In this document: in pieces, positions 45,831 through 55,085 of the stretch
Numbering within the stretch: position 1 is the first letter of the stretch
Layout: the number at the start of each line of letters is the position of its first letter
DNA from: Pseudomonas sp. Q1-7
GTDB lineage: Bacteria; Pseudomonadota; Gammaproteobacteria; Pseudomonadales; Pseudomonadaceae
Assembly: GCF_028010285.1 (NCBI RefSeq)
Contig: NZ_CP116304.1
Span: 62,001-126,000 of the forward strand
Direction: 5' to 3'
Length of the DNA stretch: 64,000 nucleotides
Notes under the pieces: generated by a model
Told to the model about the DNA's origin: nothing
The model's database searches: none
Seen by the model: the letters and a program-made list of their open reading frames with translations, nothing else
Made by a program: the position numbers and the translations under genes

Positions 45831-47678
45831 ATGGCCAAGCGCCCCGCCCCCGCCAAACCCCGCAAGAAAGCCGTTGCCAAGCCGCTGGATGTTCGCCGCG
45901 ATTCCATGGACTTCCGCGATCTCACCTATTCGGCCTCGCTGTCCCCGCTGCCGGACGAGCTCTACCCGGACTGGCCGTTGCTGCACATCCTCGACCAGGG
46001 CGAGGAAGGCGCCTGCACCGGTTTCGGCCTGGCCGCGGCGGTCAATTACCTGCGCGGCCGGCAAGGCCTGGAGGGTCGGGTGAGCCCGGCGATGCTGTTC
46101 GCCATGGCGCGTCGTTATGATCAGTGGCCGGGGGAGAACTACGACTACAGCAGCGCCCGTGGCGCCATGAAGGGCTGGCACAAGCACGGCGTCTGCCTGG
46201 ACGGCAGCTGGCCGCTGACGCACAAGGACGGGCTGACGCCGCTGATCCAGCAGGAAGCCCAGGACATCCCCCTGGGTGCCTACTTTCGGGTCTTCTCGCG
46301 GATCAACGACGTGCAGGCCGCGCTGCGTGACGTGGGCGTGCTGTTCGCTTCGGCGCGGACCCACGAAGGCTGGCGGGCGCCGCGCCGTGGCGTGATCGAC
46401 TGGAAGCCGGATGCGCCGGATGTCGGCGGTGGCCATGCCTTCGCGATCATCGGCTACACCCGCGACGGCTTCCTGGTGCAGAACTCCTGGGGAACCGACT
46501 GGGGCGGGTATCGCTACGGCCAGTCGACCCAGGCGGGGGTGGCGCTGTGGAGCTATGCCGATTTCGAGTGCAATGTCTGGGATGTCTGGGTGGCGCAGTT
46601 GGGGGTCAGGGTCAATCACGGGATCACCGATACCGCCACCCGCTATGTTTCCGATGGCGGCACCGCACGCCTGGCGTTGCTCGGCCCGCCGCAGGAAGCC
46701 ATCTACCTGCACTACCTGCACATCGATGACGGCCAGTTCGACGGCCTGGGCCAGTACGCCTCCGACCTGGCCCAGGTCGAGGCCATCATTGAAGAGCTGC
46801 AGCACAGCAAGCCCCGGCACCTGCTGTTGTATGCCCACGGCGGGCTGAACAGCGTGAATGCCTCGGCCATGCGCGCCTTCAAGTGGCGGCCGGCGTTCCG
46901 CGACAACGGCGTGCACGAGCTGCATTTCATCTGGGAAACCGGTCTGTTCGCCGAGCTGGGCGACATCCTCCTGAGCAAGCTGCCACTGGTAGGACAGCGG
47001 GTCGGCTCGGTCAGCTCCTGGTGGGACAACCAGATGGAAAGCCTGGCGCAGCCCCTGGGATTTGCCCTCTGGCAGGAGATGAAGCTGGACGCCGAACGGG
47101 CCTTCCAGCGCCGTGCGGCCGGCATGCTGGCGCTGCAGCGCCTGCTCGGCTGGCTGGCGGCCCAGGGTGCCCAGGCGCCCAAGGTGCACCTGGTAGGGCA
47201 CAGCGCCGGCGCCATCTGGCATGCACGGTTGCTGCAGGCCTGGCAGACCCTGGGCGGTCCGGTTATCCACAACCTGCTGCTGTTCGCGCCGGCCTGCACC
47301 CTGGCGCTGTACGAAGCCACCTTCCTCAAGGCGCTGGGCCAGGGCATCCGCCAGCAGACGCTATTCGTGCTCTCGGACCAGGCGGAGCAGGAGGACAACG
47401 TCGCCGGGGCCTACCGCAAGTCGCTGCTCTACCTGGTGTCCAATGCCCTGGAAGACAAGCGCAGGCGGGTGCCGCTGCTGGGCATGCAGAAGTTTCTGCC
47501 GCCCAGGCAGCCCGCGGGCAGCACCCTGGTGGTGTCCGCCAGCAGCAGCCCGGACAGCCGCAGCAGCAGCCACGGCGGCTTCGACAACGACCCGCAGACC
47601 ATGGACTGCCTGCTCCAGCGGGTGCTGGGCAGCGGCAGCTTCCGGGGTTTCAAACCGGAGGAGTTGAAGGGGTATTGA
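45831..47678 (+). CDS. papain-like (C1) peptidase domain fused to an alpha/beta hydrolase
   Basis: A 615-residue protein preceded by AAGGAGG. The first half is a C1-type peptidase domain: oxyanion Gln56 and nucleophile Cys62 (DQGEEGACTGFG), His202 (GGGHAFAIIGY) and Asn218 (VQNSWGTDWGG). From about residue 320 it becomes an alpha/beta hydrolase-like domain with LLLYAHGGLNS and a nucleophile elbow GHSAG (Ser458). No signal peptide is apparent, only a basic Lys/Pro/Ala-rich N-terminus. Both active sites look intact. The biological role is unknown; a toxin, effector or lipoprotein-processing enzyme are all possible. Confidence 0.82.
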   Translation: MAKRPAPAKPRKKAVAKPLDVRRDSMDFRDLTYSASLSPLPDELYPDWPLLHILDQGEEGACTGFGLAAAVNYLRGRQGLEGRVSPAMLFAMARRYDQWPGENYDYSSARGAMKGWHKHGVCLDGSWPLTHKDGLTPLIQQEAQDIPLGAYFRVFSRINDVQAALRDVGVLFASARTHEGWRAPRRGVIDWKPDAPDVGGGHAFAIIGYTRDGFLVQNSWGTDWGGYRYGQSTQAGVALWSYADFECNVWDVWVAQLGVRVNHGITDTATRYVSDGGTARLALLGPPQEAIYLHYLHIDDGQFDGLGQYASDLAQVEAIIEELQHSKPRHLLLYAHGGLNSVNASAMRAFKWRPAFRDNGVHELHFIWETGLFAELGDILLSKLPLVGQRVGSVSSWWDNQMESLAQPLGFALWQEMKLDAERAFQRRAAGMLALQRLLGWLAAQGAQAPKVHLVGHSAGAIWHARLLQAWQTLGGPVIHNLLLFAPACTLALYEATFLKALGQGIRQQTLFVLSDQAEQEDNVAGAYRKSLLYLVSNALEDKRRRVPLLGMQKFLPPRQPAGSTLVVSASSSPDSRSSSHGGFDNDPQTMDCLLQRVLGSGSFRGFKPEELKGY

Positions 47679-47698
47679 GGGGAAGCGCGCGATCCCTT

Positions 47699-47795
47699 GT
47701 GGGAGCGAATTCATTCGCGATGGGCAGCGCAGCTGCACTCTGAGGAGGGCTAAAGGCAGGCCTTCGGCCTGCTTCGCGAATGAATTCGCTCCTAC
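47699..47795. repeat. dispersed palindromic repeat, copy 4
   Basis: Both arms are well conserved (GGAGCGAATTCATTCGCGA and its complement), with GCAGGCCTTCGGCCTGC forming an inner hairpin. It lies between the fusion gene and the terC terminator. The inner hairpin is shared with the copy at 58267-58360. Confidence 0.9.
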
Positions 47796-47814
47796 AGGTA
47801 AGCCGTGCGCAATG

Positions 47815-47842
47815 AAAAACGGGGCCATTCGGCCCCGTTTTT
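47815..47842. terminator. bidirectional terminator downstream of terC
   Basis: AAAAACGGGGCC pairs perfectly with GGCCCCGTTTTT around ATTC. It has A and T tracts on both sides and lies 13 bp after the terC stop on the minus strand. Confidence 0.92.
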
Positions 47843-47854
47843 CATTGCTTCGGC

Positions 47855-48616
47855 TTACTGCCCAGGAATGTCCTTGCGCAATTTCACCGGGTCTTCCTTG
47901 CGGCCACGGGCGATGCGGGCGCGGATGTTCAGCGCCTCCACGGCCAGGGAGAAGGCCATGGCGAAGTAGACGTAGCCCTTTGGCACGTGGACTTCGAAGG
48001 ATTCGGCGATCAGCACGGTACCGACCACGACCAGGAAGGAGAGGGCCAGCATCTTCAAGCTCGGGTGCTTGTCGATGAAGTCGCTGATGGTGCCGGCGGC
48101 CAGCATCATCACCAGCACGGCGACGATGATCGCGGCGACCATCACCGGCACGTGGGAGACCATGCCGACGGCGGTGATCACCGAGTCCAGGGAGAACACG
48201 ATGTCGATGATGGCGATCTGGACGATGGTGCCGATGAAGTTGCGCGCCGCGCCTGAGGCGGGGGTCGCTTCTGTTTCATCTTCGCCTTCCAGGCTGTGGT
48301 ACATCTCGGTGGTGCTCTTCCACAGCAGGAACAGGCCACCGAAGAAGAGGATCAGGTCGCGACCGGAGATGCCCTGGCCGAACAGATGGAACAGGTCGTT
48401 GGTGAGTCGCATGATCCAGGTGATGGACAGCAGCAGGGCGATCCGGGTGACCATCGCCAGCGCCAGGCCGAAGAAGCGGGTGCGTGCCTGCATATGCGGC
48501 GGCATGCGCCCCACGAGGATGGCGATCATGATGATGTTGTCGATGCCGAGGACGATTTCCAGGGCGGTCAGGGTGAAGAAGGCGACCCAGATTTCCGGGC
48601 TGGTCAGCCATTCCAT
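47855..48616 (-). CDS. TerC-family integral membrane protein
   Basis: A 253-residue protein with about seven helices. The opening LEIVLGIDNIIMIAIL and the middle FSLDSVITAVGM carry the conserved acidic residues of the TerC family. Members are linked to tellurite resistance or metal (manganese) export; the substrate here is not determined. It has its own terminator at 47815-47842. Confidence 0.9.
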   Translation of the reverse strand: MEWLTSPEIWVAFFTLTALEIVLGIDNIIMIAILVGRMPPHMQARTRFFGLALAMVTRIALLLSITWIMRLTNDLFHLFGQGISGRDLILFFGGLFLLWKSTTEMYHSLEGEDETEATPASGAARNFIGTIVQIAIIDIVFSLDSVITAVGMVSHVPVMVAAIIVAVLVMMLAAGTISDFIDKHPSLKMLALSFLVVVGTVLIAESFEVHVPKGYVYFAMAFSLAVEALNIRARIARGRKEDPVKLRKDIPGQ

Positions 48617-48660
48617 GATGCGTTGATCCTCGCAAGTTTCTTGGTCTAGGGATGGAACAT

Positions 48661-48704
48661 GAACAAGCCGGAAAGAGCTTACGCAGTTTCCGGCTTGTTC
48701 AGCG
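48661..48704 (-). terminator. terminator-like stem between the CitM and TerC genes
   Basis: GAACAAGCCGGAAA (48661-48674) pairs perfectly with TTTCCGGCTTGTTC (48687-48700), a 14-bp stem with a 12-base loop. It lies 20 bp after the CitM stop on the minus strand. The outer A/T bases can act as the U tract. Confidence 0.65.
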
Positions 48705-48720
48705 TGTCATTCAGCGGCTG

Positions 48721-50028
48721 TCAGTGGGACCCGAAGAGCGGGAACACACCCAGTAGCAGGGCGGCGAGGAGGATACACAGGCAAACCATCACCGCCCACT
48801 TCAACGTGAACCGCTGGTGATCGCCGAATTCCACCTTGGCCAGGCCCACCAGCAGGTAGGTGGAGGGCACCAACGGGCTCAGCAGATGCACCGGCTGGCC
48901 TACGATAGAGGCCCGCGCCATCTCCACCGGGCTGATGCCGTAGTGGCTGGCGGCCTCGGCCAGAACCGGTAATACGCCGTAATAAAAAGCGTCGTTGGAC
49001 ATGAAGAAGGTGAACGGCATGCTCACGATCGCGGTGATCACCGCCATGTAGGGGCCCATGGACGGCGGGATGACCGCCAGCAGGCTTTTCGACATGGCGT
49101 CCACCATGCCGGTGCCGGACAGGATGCCGGTGAAGATGCCGGCGGCGAAGATCAGCCCGACCACCGCCAGGACGTTGCCGGCGTGGGCGGCGACCCGCTC
49201 TTTCTGCTGTTGCAGGCAGGGGTAGTTGACGATCATGGCGATGCTGAAGGCGATCATGAACAGCACCGGCAGCGGCAGCAGGCCGGCGATCAGGGTCGCC
49301 ATCAGGGCGGCGGTCAGGGCCGCGTTCACCCACAGCAGTTTCGGCCGGCGGGCTTCCGGGAACTGCGACACGCTGATCTCGTCATGGTTGAGCTGGTCGT
49401 CCGGCAGGTGCAGCACGCCGAGGCGCGCGCGCTCGCGTTTGCCGTAGGCCCAGGCCAGGCCGAACAGGGCCAGCGCGCCAGCGGCCATGGCCGGAATCAT
49501 CGGCACGAAGATGTCCGACGGGTCTACGTGCAGGGCGCTGGCGGCGCGGGCGGTGGGGCCGCCCCAGGGGGTCATGTTCATGATGCCGCCGGCGAGGATG
49601 ATCAGGCCGGCCATGATCAGCGGGCTCATGCCCAGACGGCTGTACAGCGGCAGCAGGGCGGCGACGCAGATCATGTAGGTGGTGGCGCCGTCGCCATCGA
49701 GGGAGACGATCAGGGCCAGGGCGGCGGTGCCCATGGAGACCTTCAACGGGTCGCCTTTCACCAGTTTGAGGATCTTGCGCACGGCCGGGTCGAACAGGCC
49801 GGAATCGATCATCAGGGCGAAGTAGAGGATGGCGAACATCAGCATCACGCCGGTGGGGGCGAGCTTGCCGATGCCTTCCAGCATCATCGGGCCGATGCCC
49901 GCGGCGAAGCCGCCGATCAGGGCGAAGGCGATGGGGACGATGATCAGGGCGATCAGGGCGGACAGGCGCTTGGTCATGATCAGGTACATGAAGCAGATGA
50001 CCATGGCAAAGCCGAGCAGAGTCAGCAT
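48721..50028 (-). CDS. CitM-family metal-citrate:proton symporter
   Basis: A 435-residue transporter with about twelve helices. Typical segments are IVPIAFALIGGFAAGIGPMMLEGI, VSLDGDGATTYMI and GGIMNMTPWGGPTARAASAL, the last being a strong CitMHS signature. Members take up citrate complexed with Mg or Ca. ATG 50028 follows GGAGAA. No two-component citrate sensor is adjacent. Confidence 0.9.
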   Translation of the reverse strand: MLTLLGFAMVICFMYLIMTKRLSALIALIIVPIAFALIGGFAAGIGPMMLEGIGKLAPTGVMLMFAILYFALMIDSGLFDPAVRKILKLVKGDPLKVSMGTAALALIVSLDGDGATTYMICVAALLPLYSRLGMSPLIMAGLIILAGGIMNMTPWGGPTARAASALHVDPSDIFVPMIPAMAAGALALFGLAWAYGKRERARLGVLHLPDDQLNHDEISVSQFPEARRPKLLWVNAALTAALMATLIAGLLPLPVLFMIAFSIAMIVNYPCLQQQKERVAAHAGNVLAVVGLIFAAGIFTGILSGTGMVDAMSKSLLAVIPPSMGPYMAVITAIVSMPFTFFMSNDAFYYGVLPVLAEAASHYGISPVEMARASIVGQPVHLLSPLVPSTYLLVGLAKVEFGDHQRFTLKWAVMVCLCILLAALLLGVFPLFGSH

Positions 50029-50287
50029 GGCGGTTCTCCGGGCGTGATTCGGGCGGGGCGGGAGGGATCAGCGCGCGGCTGGAGACGTGCGGAGGGAAGA
50101 CGGAAGGGCGCCGGAGCGGCGGCAGGAACGAAGCATGGCGATCACCAATCTTGTTGTTGTCGGGGTACCGGTCTGCGCCGGGAGTGGCGTGGATGCTAAG
50201 CCCGCAACCTTTCATCCAGCTTTCGGCGGTGATCGCTGCCGATTGTATGGGGATTCTTCGACGAACGGCGCTCAGGCCACCTTCGGC
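50029..50287. other. 259-bp gap upstream of the CitM gene
   Basis: It should hold the promoter of the CitM gene. Purine-rich stretches near 50050-50110 and a TTGTTGTTGTCGG run near 50150 are visible. I see no clear promoter pair, operator or small gene. The AEC gene stop is at 50288 on the same strand. Confidence 0.3.
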
Positions 50288-51196
50288 TCAGGTGGCGAGA
50301 AGCTGCATCACCAGCAGCAGGCTGCCGGCGGCGAGCAGCGTCTGCAGGGTGATGAGGCCGGCCATCAGGTGGCTGTCGCCGCCCAGCTGACGGGTCAGCA
50401 CGTACGCGGTGGGCGCGGTGGGCAGGGCGAAGAACAGCACCAGGATGCTGCTTTCCATGGGCGGCAGGCCGAGCGCGCGGGCCACCAGGAAGGCGAGGGC
50501 GGGCATCGCCAGTAGCCGCAGGACGCAGTTCCAGGCCAGTGCCGGCACTTCCCCGGCCAGCTCCTGCGGGCGCAGGGCGGCGCCAACGCAGAGCAGGCCC
50601 AGGGGCAGGCTGGCCACCGCCAGCAGGTTGAGCAGGCGGTCGCTGCCGCCCACCAGGCCGAAGCCGGCCAGGTTGAACAGGGCGCCGGCCAGGCAGGCGA
50701 GGATCAACGGGTTCTTCACCACCGGCAGCAGCAGGCCGCGCAGGGTGACGCCGCGTTCGGCGGTCAGGGCCCAGACCGACATCAGGTTCACGGTCGGCAC
50801 CATCAGCGCCAGCATCAGCGCGGCGATGGCCAGGCCGTCCTTGCCATGCAGGCTGCCGATGGCGGCCAGTCCCAGGTAGGTGTTGAAGCGCAGGATGCCT
50901 TGGGTGATGGCGCCGAACCGCGACGCCCCCCAGCCCAGCAGGCGCCGCGCCAGAAGCAGGGCGGCCCAGCCGATGCCGAGGCCGAGGAATACCGCCACGG
51001 CCAAGCGTGGCAGCGCGGGGTTGTCCAGCGGCGCGCTGGCCAGGCTGCTGAACAGCAGGGCGGGGAACAGGATGAAATAGTTCAGGCGCTCGGCGGCAGG
51101 CCAGAAGGTTTCGCCGGGGAAGTCCCAGCGGCGCAGGAGGTAGCCGCCGACGATCAGGGCGAAGAGCGGCCAGAGGGCTTCGAGAAGGGTGAGCAC
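50288..51196 (-). CDS. AEC (auxin efflux carrier)-family transporter
   Basis: A 302-residue protein with a GTG start and about ten helices in two five-helix halves. The first (LEALWPLFALIVGGYLLRR) and last (PTAYVLTRQLGGDSHLMAGLITLQTLLA) helices match bacterial AEC permeases, which often move malonate or other dicarboxylates. The substrate is not known. It is divergent from the GFA-type gene 102 bp away. Confidence 0.88.
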   Translation of the reverse strand: MLTLLEALWPLFALIVGGYLLRRWDFPGETFWPAAERLNYFILFPALLFSSLASAPLDNPALPRLAVAVFLGLGIGWAALLLARRLLGWGASRFGAITQGILRFNTYLGLAAIGSLHGKDGLAIAALMLALMVPTVNLMSVWALTAERGVTLRGLLLPVVKNPLILACLAGALFNLAGFGLVGGSDRLLNLLAVASLPLGLLCVGAALRPQELAGEVPALAWNCVLRLLAMPALAFLVARALGLPPMESSILVLFFALPTAPTAYVLTRQLGGDSHLMAGLITLQTLLAAGSLLLVMQLLAT

Positions 51197-51298
51197 GGCG
51201 ACATCCCGGTCAGGCAGGTGACGAGCATCTTCTGCATCCGGGCGATGTTGCGCAACCGCCTGCTAGGGTAAAAGACAGCCCGGACCCGGAGATTCGCC

Positions 51299-51700
51299 AT
51301 GGCCGAACTGCATACCGGCGGCTGCCATTGTGGGCAGTTGCGCTACGCCGTGGACGCCGCGCTGGACAACGTCGCCCACTGCCACTGTTCGATCTGCCGG
51401 CGCACCACCGGTGGCATCGTCACCACCTGGGCCACCGTGCCCCGGCAGGGTTTCCGCTGGACCCAGGGAACGCCCGCCGAATACGCCTCGTCCGCGAGCT
51501 GCATCCGCTACTTCTGCAACCGCTGCGGCAGCCAGCTGGCGCTGTTCACCCGCCTCAGCCCGGACACCCTGGACCTGACCATCGCCACCCTGGATCGGCC
51601 GGAGCAGGCCCCGGCGGACCGGCATATCTAGGTGAAGAACCGCCTGCCCTGGCTCAGCCTGGACCCGCAATTGCCGGAGGAGGACGAGGAGCAGCTGTGA
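51299..51700 (+). pseudogene. GFA-family protein with an in-frame amber codon
   Basis: The frame reads MAELHTGGCHCGQLRYAVD, then CHCSICRRTTGG and YFCNRCGSQLAL, holding the zinc cysteines of the Gfa (glutathione-dependent formaldehyde-activating-like) family. It stops at TAG 51629-51631 after 110 residues. The same frame continues as VKNRLPWLSLDP and PEEDEEQL to TGA 51698-51700. In this family a Trp usually precedes VKNRLPW, so TGG to TAG is a nonsense change. All metal-site cysteines lie before the stop, so a 110-residue product might still fold. A sequencing error cannot be excluded. Confidence 0.8.
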
Positions 51701-51701
51701 A

Positions 51702-52557
51702 TCGCGGCGTCCGGATGAACCGCGAATGGTGGATCGATGAAGCGTGATCCACCCTACGACGGCACCAGCCTCGGATTCATGGACGTGCGTAGGGTGGATG
51801 TCGCTTTTCACATCCACCCGCGGCGTTCGGATGACCCGCGAATGGTGGATCGATGAGGCGTGATCCACCCTACGACGGCACCAGCCTTGGATTCATGGAC
51901 GTGCGTAGGGTGGATGTCGCTCTTCACATCCACCCGCGGCGTTCGGATGACCCGCGAATGGTGGATCGATGAGGCGTGATCCACCCTACGACGGCACCAG
52001 CCTTGGATTCATGGACGTGCGTAGGGTGGATGTCGCTTTTCACATCCACGCCACGGCGTCCGGATGACCCGCGAATGGTGGATCGATGAGGCGTGATCCA
52101 CCCTACGACGGCACCAGCCTCGGATTCACGGACGTGCGTAGGGTGGATGTCGCTTTTCACATCCACCCGCGGCGTTCGGATGACCCGCGAATGGTGGATC
52201 GATGAAGCGTGATCCACCCTACGACGGCACCAGCCTCGGATTCACGGACGTGCGTCGGGTGGATGTCGCTTTTCACCTCCACCCGCGGCGTCCGGATGAC
52301 CCGCGAATGGTGGATCGATGAGGCGTGATCCACCCGACGACGGCACCAGCCTTGGATTCATGGACGTGCGTAGGGTGGATGTCGCTTTTCACCTCCACCC
52401 GCGGCGTCCGGATGACCCGCGAATGGTGGATCGATGAAGCGTGATCCACCCGACGACGGCTCCAGCCTTGGATTCACGGACGTGCGTAGGGTGGATGTCG
52501 CTTTTCACCTCCACCAGCGGCGTCCGGATAACCCGCGATGGGTGGATCGATACGAGG
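51702..52557. repeat. tandem array of a 116-bp palindromic unit
   Basis: The anchor CGCGAATGGTGGATCGATGA recurs (with small changes) at 51721, 51837, 51953, 52070, 52186, 52302, 52418 and 52534: steps of 116, 116, 117, 116, 116, 116 and 116 bp. Each unit contains GGTGGATC/GATCCACC and CCACCCTACG/CGTAGGGTGG pairs, so it can fold into two hairpins. The period is not a multiple of three, and frames inside it change phase, so it is not coding. It fills the gap between the GFA gene and the DUF4105 gene. Confidence 0.95.
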
Positions 52558-52615
52558 TATTCGTAGGATGGGTCGGGCGGCGTTCCGCGAGCGGAGCGAA
52601 ACCCATGATCGACGC

Positions 52616-54532
52616 TCAGGGCAGCACCAGACCGCCCGCGTCCTTGTGCAGCTGGCGCAGGTGCGCACCGATGGCTTTGAGGTTGGCCTCGGTGGCGTTC
52701 AACTCGGCCATGCGTTGAGGCGCCAGCAGGCTGCGCACCTCGCGGTCGAGGTCGTCGCTGAGTTTGCGCATGGTCTGCTGGCGACTGCGGCTCTCGGCTT
52801 CCAGGCGCTGCCATTCGGCGCTCTGCGGCAGGCCATAGCCGCCTTGCAGCATCTCCGCCGGACGGCTGAGGAAGCCGCTGTTGGCGAGCAGCTGTTCCAG
52901 GGTGCCGCCGGCCTTGGCGAAGGGCGTTTGCCCGGCCTGCTCGCGGGAACTGAGGTAATTGCGCTTGAGTTCATCCTGGGCCAGCAGCAATTGCCGGCGC
53001 TGGGCGGCCTGCTCCAGCAGGAGCAGGGCGGCGCTGGCGCGCAGGTCAGCCTTGGCGATCCAGGGCCGGCGTTGTTCGGCACTGAGCGCCAGCCAGTCCT
53101 CGACCTGTTCCTGGGGCACCCGCAGGCGTTCGCGGAGTATTCCGAACATGGCTTGGTAGCGGTCGCGGAAGGAATCGAAGCGATAGCCCAGACGCAGGGC
53201 CTCCTTGGGGTCGTCCAGGGGCGTGCGGTCGGCCACGCCACGACCTTCCAGCACTTTGAGCAGGCCGTTGGGCATGATGCTGTCGAGGTCGCGCAGGGCC
53301 GGGTGGTCGGTGCCGCTGCGCAGCAGCTTGAGGGTTTCCACCGCGCAGTTGTTGGACAGGAACCAGTAGTCGCCGTCGTAGCTCCAGTGCATCTCGGCGG
53401 CATGCTCCACCAGGTGCTCCACCTCCTCGCGGCTGAGCGTGAGCGGCACCGAAGCCAGGCTGCGCAGTTCCACCTTGGTGTATTCCTCGATCACCTGGTG
53501 CAGGGGCAGCACGAACAGGCGTGACGGATAGGCGCCGGTGAGGCCGTCCCAACTGGACAGTTGCACGTCGCCGACGAAGGCGCGGTAGGAGAGCACCAGG
53601 TGCTGGTCGAGGTCGAGGCGGCAGTCCGGCCCGCGTGGGCGGCCCGGGGCGCAGATCACCAGGCGCAACATGCTGTGGCCCCAGCGGCTGACCCAGTTCT
53701 GGTTGGCTTCGGCGAACAGGTAGTCCACTTCATAGACGCGCTCGGGGTCGAGCTTGCCCAGCGGTTGCTTGCCGAAGTCGCGGCCGGCGTTGAGGTAGGC
53801 GTAGCCGTCGTTGCACGCGGCCTGCCGGGCGGGTGCCCAGCCGAAGTGTTCGCGGTAATAACGATGCAGCGCCGGGCGTCGGCAGGCGTAGGCCGGGTCG
53901 AGGAGGAAGTACTCCATGTTCACCGCGACGAACTCGCGGGGATTGGTCAGCTCGTAAATGTCCGGGCTGCGCGCCACCTGGTGGTTGTCCTGCTCGCGCA
54001 TGCCGCGCTTGCCGACGTACTGCGGCCAGCCGGCGAGGTCGAGCAGGCGCGGGTCGTCGCTCAGGGTGAAGCGGCGCTCGGTCTGCCCGCGGCAGTCCCC
54101 GGGCAGGCCGACCAGGCCACTGCTGGACGCCCGGTTGCGGCAGCGGAACTGCCGCACCCGGTCGCTGGCGGACCAGAGGCGGGCGCGGTCGTAGAGGTGG
54201 GCCAGCTCGTGGAGCACGGTGGCGAGCAGCTCGCGGCGCACCGTGCCATGGACGCGGTTGGTCTTCTGCTGCGCCGCGCTGCCATCGGTGAGGCTGGGCA
54301 GCAGGTTGCGGTTGAGCACCAGGGCGTCGAAGCGGGTGGCGCGGCCGTAGCCGTTCTCCGGCAGGTCAACGCTCCAGCCGACTTCCACCTGCCGGTCCAG
54401 GCGCTGGACGAAAGCCGGCGGCAGGGCAGCCAGGGCTTCATCCAGCAACTGCTGGCTGGCCTGGCGTTGGGCCGGGGTCAGGTCCTCGCCATCCAGCACC
54501 AGGCGCAATTCGGCCTGGACGCTGCTGGCCAA
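52616..54532 (-). CDS. DUF4105-type periplasmic protein with HExxH motif
   Basis: A 638-residue protein. The frame called from TTG 54532 starts in the middle of a signal peptide. Reading in frame further upstream gives NAWLRLFCLGGLLLASSVQA, but no ATG, GTG or TTG starts it; a CTG at 54574 with GAGGG before it is the best candidate. An HELAH zinc-protease-type motif lies near residue 108, and the DUF4105-type region covers about 260-400 (NQNWVSRWGHSMLRL, WFLSNNCAVETLKLL). The C-terminal 200 residues are helical. It is followed in operon order by nothing; two DUF2388 genes lie upstream on the same strand. Confidence 0.78.
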   Translation of the reverse strand: MASSVQAELRLVLDGEDLTPAQRQASQQLLDEALAALPPAFVQRLDRQVEVGWSVDLPENGYGRATRFDALVLNRNLLPSLTDGSAAQQKTNRVHGTVRRELLATVLHELAHLYDRARLWSASDRVRQFRCRNRASSSGLVGLPGDCRGQTERRFTLSDDPRLLDLAGWPQYVGKRGMREQDNHQVARSPDIYELTNPREFVAVNMEYFLLDPAYACRRPALHRYYREHFGWAPARQAACNDGYAYLNAGRDFGKQPLGKLDPERVYEVDYLFAEANQNWVSRWGHSMLRLVICAPGRPRGPDCRLDLDQHLVLSYRAFVGDVQLSSWDGLTGAYPSRLFVLPLHQVIEEYTKVELRSLASVPLTLSREEVEHLVEHAAEMHWSYDGDYWFLSNNCAVETLKLLRSGTDHPALRDLDSIMPNGLLKVLEGRGVADRTPLDDPKEALRLGYRFDSFRDRYQAMFGILRERLRVPQEQVEDWLALSAEQRRPWIAKADLRASAALLLLEQAAQRRQLLLAQDELKRNYLSSREQAGQTPFAKAGGTLEQLLANSGFLSRPAEMLQGGYGLPQSAEWQRLEAESRSRQQTMRKLSDDLDREVRSLLAPQRMAELNATEANLKAIGAHLRQLHKDAGGLVLP

Positions 54533-54594
54533 CAGCAGACCACCCAGGCAGAACAGTCGAAGCCAGGCGTTCAGGGGGCTGCCCTCGCGGCCGG

Positions 54595-54918
54595 TCAGAG
54601 GGCGAGGATGCTTTCCGCCAGGGCCAGGTCGCTGGCCTCGCGGGCTTGCGGGAAGCGCTCGCGCAGAGCGCCGAAGGCCGCCTCCAACTGGGCGCCGCGG
54701 ATGTCGCCAGCGCTGGCGACGAAGCTGGCCGCGTCGTCGCGGGCGGCCATCACCACCTTCATGTCGCGGATGGAGGTGGTGGTATCGGACGTGAAGTCCA
54801 GGGAGCGGTCCAGCGCGCGGACGATGATGTTGCTGGTCGCCACCAGGGTTTGTGCCTGGGCGGCAGCGGCAATCAGGGTAAGGGCGAGGGCTGCGGCGAC
54901 AGACAGCGGGCGGCGCAT
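54595..54918 (-). CDS. DUF2388 secreted protein, copy 1
   Basis: ATG 54918 gives 107 residues: signal peptide (ALALTLIAAAAQA), then TSDTTTSIRDMKVVMAARDDAASFVASAGDIRGAQLEAAF, the DUF2388 core shared with the next gene. Ser/Thr-rich and without cysteine in the mature part. It ends only 21 bp before the likely start (54574) of the DUF4105 gene and is probably co-transcribed with it. No function is known for the family, which I know mainly from Pseudomonas. Confidence 0.87.
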   Translation of the reverse strand: MRRPLSVAAALALTLIAAAAQAQTLVATSNIIVRALDRSLDFTSDTTTSIRDMKVVMAARDDAASFVASAGDIRGAQLEAAFGALRERFPQAREASDLALAESILAL

Positions 54919-55085
54919 GGAGGCTCTCCGTAGGAAATTTCTAAGGGATTGGACGGAATTACCCTTCGGCAGTTCTCTGCTTCTGGGCATCGGGCGCGAA
55001 GGTTAGCGGAATGGCCGGTCAAGGGCCAGGCGGCACTGGGCGAGCCACCGTTGGGCCGCGCGAGGGCGCGGCCCGGAAGGCAGGG

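Noticed and set aside
51702-52557. A CRISPR-like regular repeat
   Set aside because: The whole 116-bp unit is conserved; there are no unique spacers and no cas genes.
51263-52814. Minus-strand frames with repeated HHSRVIRTPRVDVKSDIHPTHV-type peptides
   Set aside because: They are translations of the 116-bp array, whose period changes reading frame at each unit, so no continuous protein is possible.
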